Source: Pelecanus crispus
Lineage: Eukaryota; Chordata; Aves; Pelecaniformes; Pelecanidae
DNA: 64,000 nucleotides
Assembly: GCF_030463565.1 (NCBI RefSeq)
Contig: NC_134662.1
Coordinates: 1,116,001-1,180,000 of the forward strand
Direction: 5' to 3'
The translations under genes and the position numbers were made by a program. Below the pieces are notes generated by a model. It saw only the letters and a program-made list of their open reading frames with translations, was not told the origin of the DNA and ran no database searches. Within the stretch, counting starts at the first letter, position 1. The number at the start of each line of letters is the position of its first letter. Shown here piece by piece: positions 58,991-64,000 of the stretch.

Positions 58991-61900
58991 TCTGCCAGGG
59001 GATAAACACCCAGTGCAGGATTTCAGGGAAAACTTTGGAGGCTACAAAATACATCCCAAAGTGGACGTGCTGTCCAGAGCACCCAAGGCTGGGTGCTGAG
59101 CCCCACGCTCCCCCGGCACCCAGGGATGACGTAGCCAAGAGTGATGCAAAGCACCGTATTGGCCACTGGAGTTTCAGACACCTCTGTGCCTTGATTCTCC
59201 CTTCCCATGCGCTCGTCTCTGAGGCTCCTCCATCCCAGCAGCGTTATCTCCTGCAGATTAGCTTTCTGAAGCTGTCCTTGCTTGCATGCCTCTCAGCTGA
59301 CTCACATTTGTTATTTCCTGCCCCTATCTCTGATTTCCTCTGCTGTCCTCACACTACTACTCCCCAAGGTCCAGCTCTTCTCCAGGTATCCCTGACCCCA
59401 CTGCTGCCTGGGGACAGGCTCGTTCCCCAGCCTCCAGGCTGATTTCGGAGGATGGTGATGTCCCCTCCCATTGAGCTGGAGCACTGGGGGGGACTGAGCT
59501 CCTCTCTCCCCCAGATTCCCCCAGGCTCTGCCTGGCACCCTGCTCACAGACACCTCCATGGGCACACGCAGGGCTGGGGTCAGTGCTGTGCCCAGCATCA
59601 CCGCCGGCTTGGGGAAGGCAGTGCCGGGCGGGTGGCTCACCCTTGCCCAGGAAGAGGTGGAGAGACTGGCCTGGTGTTTTGGACCTCTTTGAAAAGCCAG
59701 GCCAGGCAAGCCAGTGTTTGTATTTTAGTCAAATCTTGGTGCTGAGCAGCAGGGTGTGTGCTGGGTGCTGGCCACCATGGGGGAACCAGCCCCACTGGCT
59801 TCATGCTGCAGCCTCCACCTCTTGGGATCCAGGAGAGAGGGAACGGTCCCCGTCAACCACATCCCGCTGGAGACCTTCAGCTCTCCAGCCATTCCACGAA
59901 GGGGATTTTTGAGTTCATTTTTCTGCTGGACCCTGAGAAGAGGCAGGGCACTGGCAGCATCCAGGGGCAGGCCAGGAGGGATGTGGCTCATCGCACCTCT
60001 GCCCTGGAAGACGCTGACATCCCCGATGCCATTTCCTCCAGGCTTTTGTGGCTGGGAGGGGGTCTTACCTCTCCCACCAGCACTGTGTGGGTAAGTCAGG
60101 CTGTATTAATGAACAGCCACTAAAACCTCCAGCCCTTAGCCCTTAGCCCTTCCCTCCAGTGCCTCGGCGTGGTCCTCACCCCCAGCTTCTTTCCCACAGG
60201 CAACAAACCCTCCATCTTCACTGCTGCCTCCCCCCAGCCCTCCCTCAGCCGTCCTCTCCCCAGCCTTGCCTGTCCCCTGCCCTTGCGTCCTGCCAAGCAG
60301 ACAGCTCCATCTGGCCAGGGGAGCAGTCGGAGGCTGGGCACCGCTCTCCCCTCTCCACCTGCATGATGCAACTCGGACTCCGTCGGCAGTGACACACTGT
60401 CCCAGCCAAGCAAACACAGCTCAGAGCCTCGTGTTGCATTGCAACAGCCTGCACGGCCCCGGCACTCACAGCCAGGGACAGCCCATGCCCACGTCCAGCA
60501 GCAGCCAGGGCTCTGGCAGTGGCAGCTCCTCTGGTGCAAGAGCCGTCCCGGCATCCCCCCAGGGCCGCTTTCTGGCAGGGCTGGGGTCACCCACAGAAAC
60601 GGGCAAGGGAGGGCTGAGCTCTCCCAGTTCTCCCGCCATAGCCTGGGATGCAAGGGACGTGCATCCTAAACTGTCCCTATCCCCACTGGCATGGCAGGAA
60701 CCCTGTGCCAAGCCCAGTCGGGGTCCCGCAGTGTCTCTGCACCATTGCCTGGCTCTGTGCCCGCTCTGCCCTGTCCCTCCTCTGCCCCCCATGGCAGAGC
60801 AGGGCTGTAGGGGACACGGGGGAGCATTGGCTGATCCCCCAGGGGCATTTCGGTGTTGCCCCTGCACTCCCTGGGGACACGGCAAGCACATGAGAAGGGG
60901 CTGAGGCTGAAGTGAAGCCATGGGGTCTATGTGGCACCAGGCACTGGGACTGTCCTGGCTACTGAGATGAGCCGAGGCACCAGTGCAATTCAGAGCAGGA
61001 GCCAAGGGCACCGGTTGCCGTGGGAATGGTGACACAGGGACTGGTGCGGCCAGATTCACCACCAGCGAGCCAAGCTGGAGACGACAGCAGCATGGCTAGG
61101 ATGTGATGCCGGGGCACAGGAGGAGGCAGTGGGCAGCAATGGGCATATGTAGGTGAGAGTTAAGCTGTGCTGGGGAAGCTGAGCCTTCCCCACGCTCTCT
61201 TGATGTCATATTTGCGGGAGCAGCATGTTCCAGCAGCACCATAAACACAGGGGAGGAATAAACTCGCCTTTATCTGCCTGTGGGGCCTTGGGACCGTCTA
61301 AATTAGGAAAGGAAGAAAAAACCAAGAAGCCCAAAGTGTTTGTTTTCTAGCTGAGCTGAAAACAGAGCAGAAGCTGGGAGGGGGAAGTTCAGCCCGGACA
61401 GGGGCAGGTGGGAGCTGGGACACCTCGCCTGGCCCCGGTGCCACCTCGCGCCCACTGGGGACCCTCTCCCTGCCCTAGAGCCAACCTCTGCCTGGGGACA
61501 CGTGCCCAGAGCAGTGTCCCCGGTCACAGCAGGTGATGGCAGCTCTGGCATCACCCTCCTCCCAAGGGCGGCAAAGGATGCTTAACAGGGCTCGAGGACT
61601 CCGGCATGGAAACAATGGCCTGTATGCCAACACCCTGCCCACACCCCTGCCCAACCAGGCAACTTTCCTGGAGCTACGTCTCCTCTCCTGGGCCCCTCAC
61701 AGCCCCTTGCCATCCCCCAGCACATAGGTCCTCCAGCAAGGGCCTATGTGCTGTTGCTTCGGGAGTCACATTTGTGTTACAATCCTGTCTGTAAGACACT
61801 GCTCTGGCCCTAACTTGGCTCAGTGCTGTTCCTCACACAGGCATAAGCAGGTCCCCAGCCCTCTGAACCTGCACCAGCACCTGGCATTTCCTGGGCATGG

Positions 61901-62085
61901 ACTTATTCTCAGCTCACTCAAAATGAACTGTTCTGGGTCATTTTCCTTGCAGAAGATGCTGGTGTTGCAGAAACTTAGGTTCTCACCCAGGGATGATTAT
62001 GCAAAGAAGTTTTGATCCAGATTTACCCCAGCAGTCTCTCACCCCTCTTCTTGCCCCTTCTGTCCCAAATCTGGGAAGTTTTATG
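58991..62085. other. Intergenic, no gene recognised
   Basis: GC-rich sequence with no recognised exon or transposon. Three copies of AGCCCTT lie at about 60131-60151. Confidence 0.4.
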
Positions 62086-62292
62086 GTACCATCACCAACC
62101 TATTGCCACCCATCCCCAGCCCATCTGCCAGCCCATCCCCACCCATTGCCACCATCACCACCCACCCATCACTAACCCATCGCCACCAACACGTCACCAC
62201 CCGTCACTAGCCCATCACCAACCACCAACAACCCATCACCAACCCATCAGCACCCACCAACCCATGACCACCCATTGCCACCCATCCTCACC
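62086..62292. repeat. Degenerate CCCATCACCA tandem array
   Basis: About 200 bases of imperfect units around ACCCATCACC (CCCATCCCC, CCCATTGCC, CCCATCACCAA, CCCACCAA). On plus it reads as Pro/His/Thr/Asn-rich peptide and on minus as Gly/Trp-rich peptide, with no sign of a gene. Confidence 0.85.
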
Positions 62293-62459
62293 GGGGAGCA
62301 GACCCAGCTCCTGGCAGTGATGGCAAGCTGTGGCCAGATCCTGCACAGCACTGTGCGGGTGGCTATGGGGACAGTGCCTGTTGGTGAGGGTGAAGCGCTG
62401 CTGGCAGTGTGCTGGGGTGGAGCCCTGCCAGCCCGCAGGGCATTTTGGGCTCCCAGATC

Positions 62460-62660
62460 ACAGCTCATGTTATGAAAATCATAAATTATTAATTGCAGCT
62501 GGGAAATGAAAGGCTGCATGCTGCTGCCTGCGCAGACCCGCTGTTCTTCTCTGGGCTCTGCCCACTTAAAGCAGGTCTTGCATTTATATTTCATGAACAC
62601 ATGCCTCAGAAGCACGGTTTTACAGCAAAAAGAAGAAATAATTCACGCTCTGTGCGCAGA
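62460..62660. promoter_or_regulatory. Candidate conserved non-coding element
   Basis: Low-GC block with TTATGAAAATCATAAATTATTAATTGCAG-type sequence (about 62470-62500), then CTTAAAGC, TTTATATTTCATGAAC and AAGAAATAATTC. It contrasts strongly with the GC-rich flanks. No coding potential was recognised. Enhancer function is inferred. Confidence 0.3.
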
Positions 62661-64000
62661 GTCCACGCGGACGGCGCATGGCCCCAAGCATCCTTCTCAA
62701 TCCCAGCCAGACCCCCATGCTGCTGCACAAGAAAATCCTACCCAGGTGCCAGATCCTGCCTTCTCCTAAAACTTAGGATAATCCTTTAGGGCTTGTCCTA
62801 AACTTTGGAGGCAGGTGTGCCAACAGGCGGGTTGGCACAAGTCAGCACTGTCGAGGCAGATGCTTGGAGCTTGGCACACAGAAAGCCAGCCTCCATGGAG
62901 GTTGGCTCAGCCTGGAAAGCTCATGTGGGCCTGACCTCCAGCTGCTGGCCCATCAGAGCAAATCCACATCACGTCTCGTTAAAAATTTGGAGCTCAGCCC
63001 AGGCACCCACCCCAGACATGATGCAGTGGAGGCGGGGGGCATCCACACGGCACCCAGTTGTCGGGGGACACCCCATGAAGTCCTGAAGAAACACCTCCCT
63101 GGCTCAGTGGTTCGGGCACCCACCAGACCCTGGGCTGACCTGGGACCTTTCCCTCACCACTGCGAGGTGGTTTGGGGTATCAGGGTGATGTTCTGGGTAA
63201 CCGTGTAGAATAAGTTGGGTTTGTGCCCCACGCAGCTGCAAGCAGAACGTTTCCCCCTTCAGCACCCAGGGATCGGCCGCCTCCTGCAGGCAGTTGTCAG
63301 CTTGCGTTCAAATCTCCTATTGCCTGCTTCGAGGAGACTGTCTGCTTGTTTGTTCTTGCCTGAACCCTTTAATTAAGCTGAATTAAAACATCATTCAGAC
63401 TGACAGTGCCTGGCTCCCTCCGTGCTCCCTCATGGCAAGGATGCTTGTTATGATTACCGCCTGTGCAAGGAAATTACAGCAAAACTCCTGTGCTGCCAAG
63501 GTCTGGGGATGCTCCTCCAGCAGGACCCACAGCCCCAGGACGGGGCTGGGATACTGGTGAAGAGCCCATTCCCATGCAGCTTGCTGGAAACAGGGGCAGA
63601 TGCAAAAACCCCTTGAGCCTCTGGGAGCATGGGGCCGTGCCATGGGGATTCAGTCCCCATCCAGCCTAGGGATGATGGGGACAAAATGACGTCCATGATG
63701 TAGCGTGAGGCAGTGGCTGCAGTTCATGGGGTTTGGGTGGGACCAACCAAAAAGCTCCTTCCCTGGAGGAGACGCAGCCCCGGATGGGTCACCAGAGCCG
63801 TGGGCTATCTCTGTCCTTGCCTGGAGTTTCCAAACCTGGTTGCACAACGCTGTAGCCACCCCAGCCTGGTGCTGGGGCTGGTCCTGCTCTGATGGGCAGG
63901 GACATCCCATGGCCATCGGGTTCGTGGGACTGTGACAAACCCTTCTCTCTCTCTCCGCCCACTGTCCCCTGCCCAAGATGCGTCTTTTCTTAGAGGTGAG
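62661..64000. other. Right edge of window, no gene recognised
   Basis: No exon could be assigned. An AT-rich stretch at about 63365-63400 (TTTAATTAAGCTGAATTAAAAC) may be regulatory. The final bases (CTTAGAGGTGAG) resemble a splice donor, but no recognisable upstream coding sequence supports an exon. Confidence 0.35.

Noticed and set aside
60131-60151. Telomere-like repeat (three AGCCCTT units)
   Set aside because: The unit is not TTAGGG/CCCTAA and only three copies exist.
63961-64000. Possible first exon of KANK3 at the window end (ATGCG...TTAGAG|GTGAG)
   Set aside because: The few residues do not match the KANK N-terminal motif, and the sequence stops before it can be tested.

Overview
The window is vertebrate nuclear DNA, almost certainly from a bird and probably a neoavian. 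Exons are small and separated by kilobase introns with GT-AG borders. The only interspersed repeats I recognise are CR1 LINE 3' ends (ATTCTATG tails) and one solo LTR of an avian endogenous-retrovirus type (TGTCCTGGTTTCGG... ...CACGACA). GC-rich intergenic DNA is full of short tandem arrays. There are no operons, CRISPR arrays or prokaryotic features.

Two protein-coding genes can be reconstructed exon by exon, both on the minus strand. RAB11B (coding exons between 31671 and 16798, 5 exons, 218 aa) is a recycling-endosome small GTPase. ANGPTL4 (46652 to 39029, 7 exons, 477 aa) is a secreted inhibitor of lipoprotein lipase. All exon phases close without a frameshift. In human, ANGPTL4, RAB11B and MARCHF2 follow one another on one strand, so the ANGPTL4-RAB11B pair here is conserved synteny. 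The genes do not act in one pathway.

Layout. 1-5805: no recognisable gene, one small minisatellite. 5806-6387: solo LTR with a 5-bp target duplication. 6388-10500: nothing assignable. 10545-11935: a large CpG island with three CCAAT boxes and no coding exon found; by synteny it could be the MARCHF2 promoter for a transcript leaving the window to the left. 12000-15130: AT-rich intergenic DNA. 15130-31671: RAB11B with its 3' UTR. 31190-32230: RAB11B CpG-island promoter with a GC-rich minisatellite. 32230-38850: intergenic, one CR1. 38850-46700: ANGPTL4. 46927-47646: a 720-bp hexanucleotide array just upstream of the ANGPTL4 promoter. 47650-64000: intergenic, with one CR1, several CCCATC-type arrays and a few AT-rich blocks that may be enhancers.

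I found no new molecular system. The most interesting points are in ANGPTL4: its N-terminal half differs from human ANGPTL4 at functionally important places (both oligomerisation cysteines absent, no RRKR-type linker cleavage site, an ANGPTL3-like longer coiled coil), and a G-rich hexamer array lies directly upstream of its promoter and is open in frame with the true start. Homology statements come from memory of the families; no search was run.
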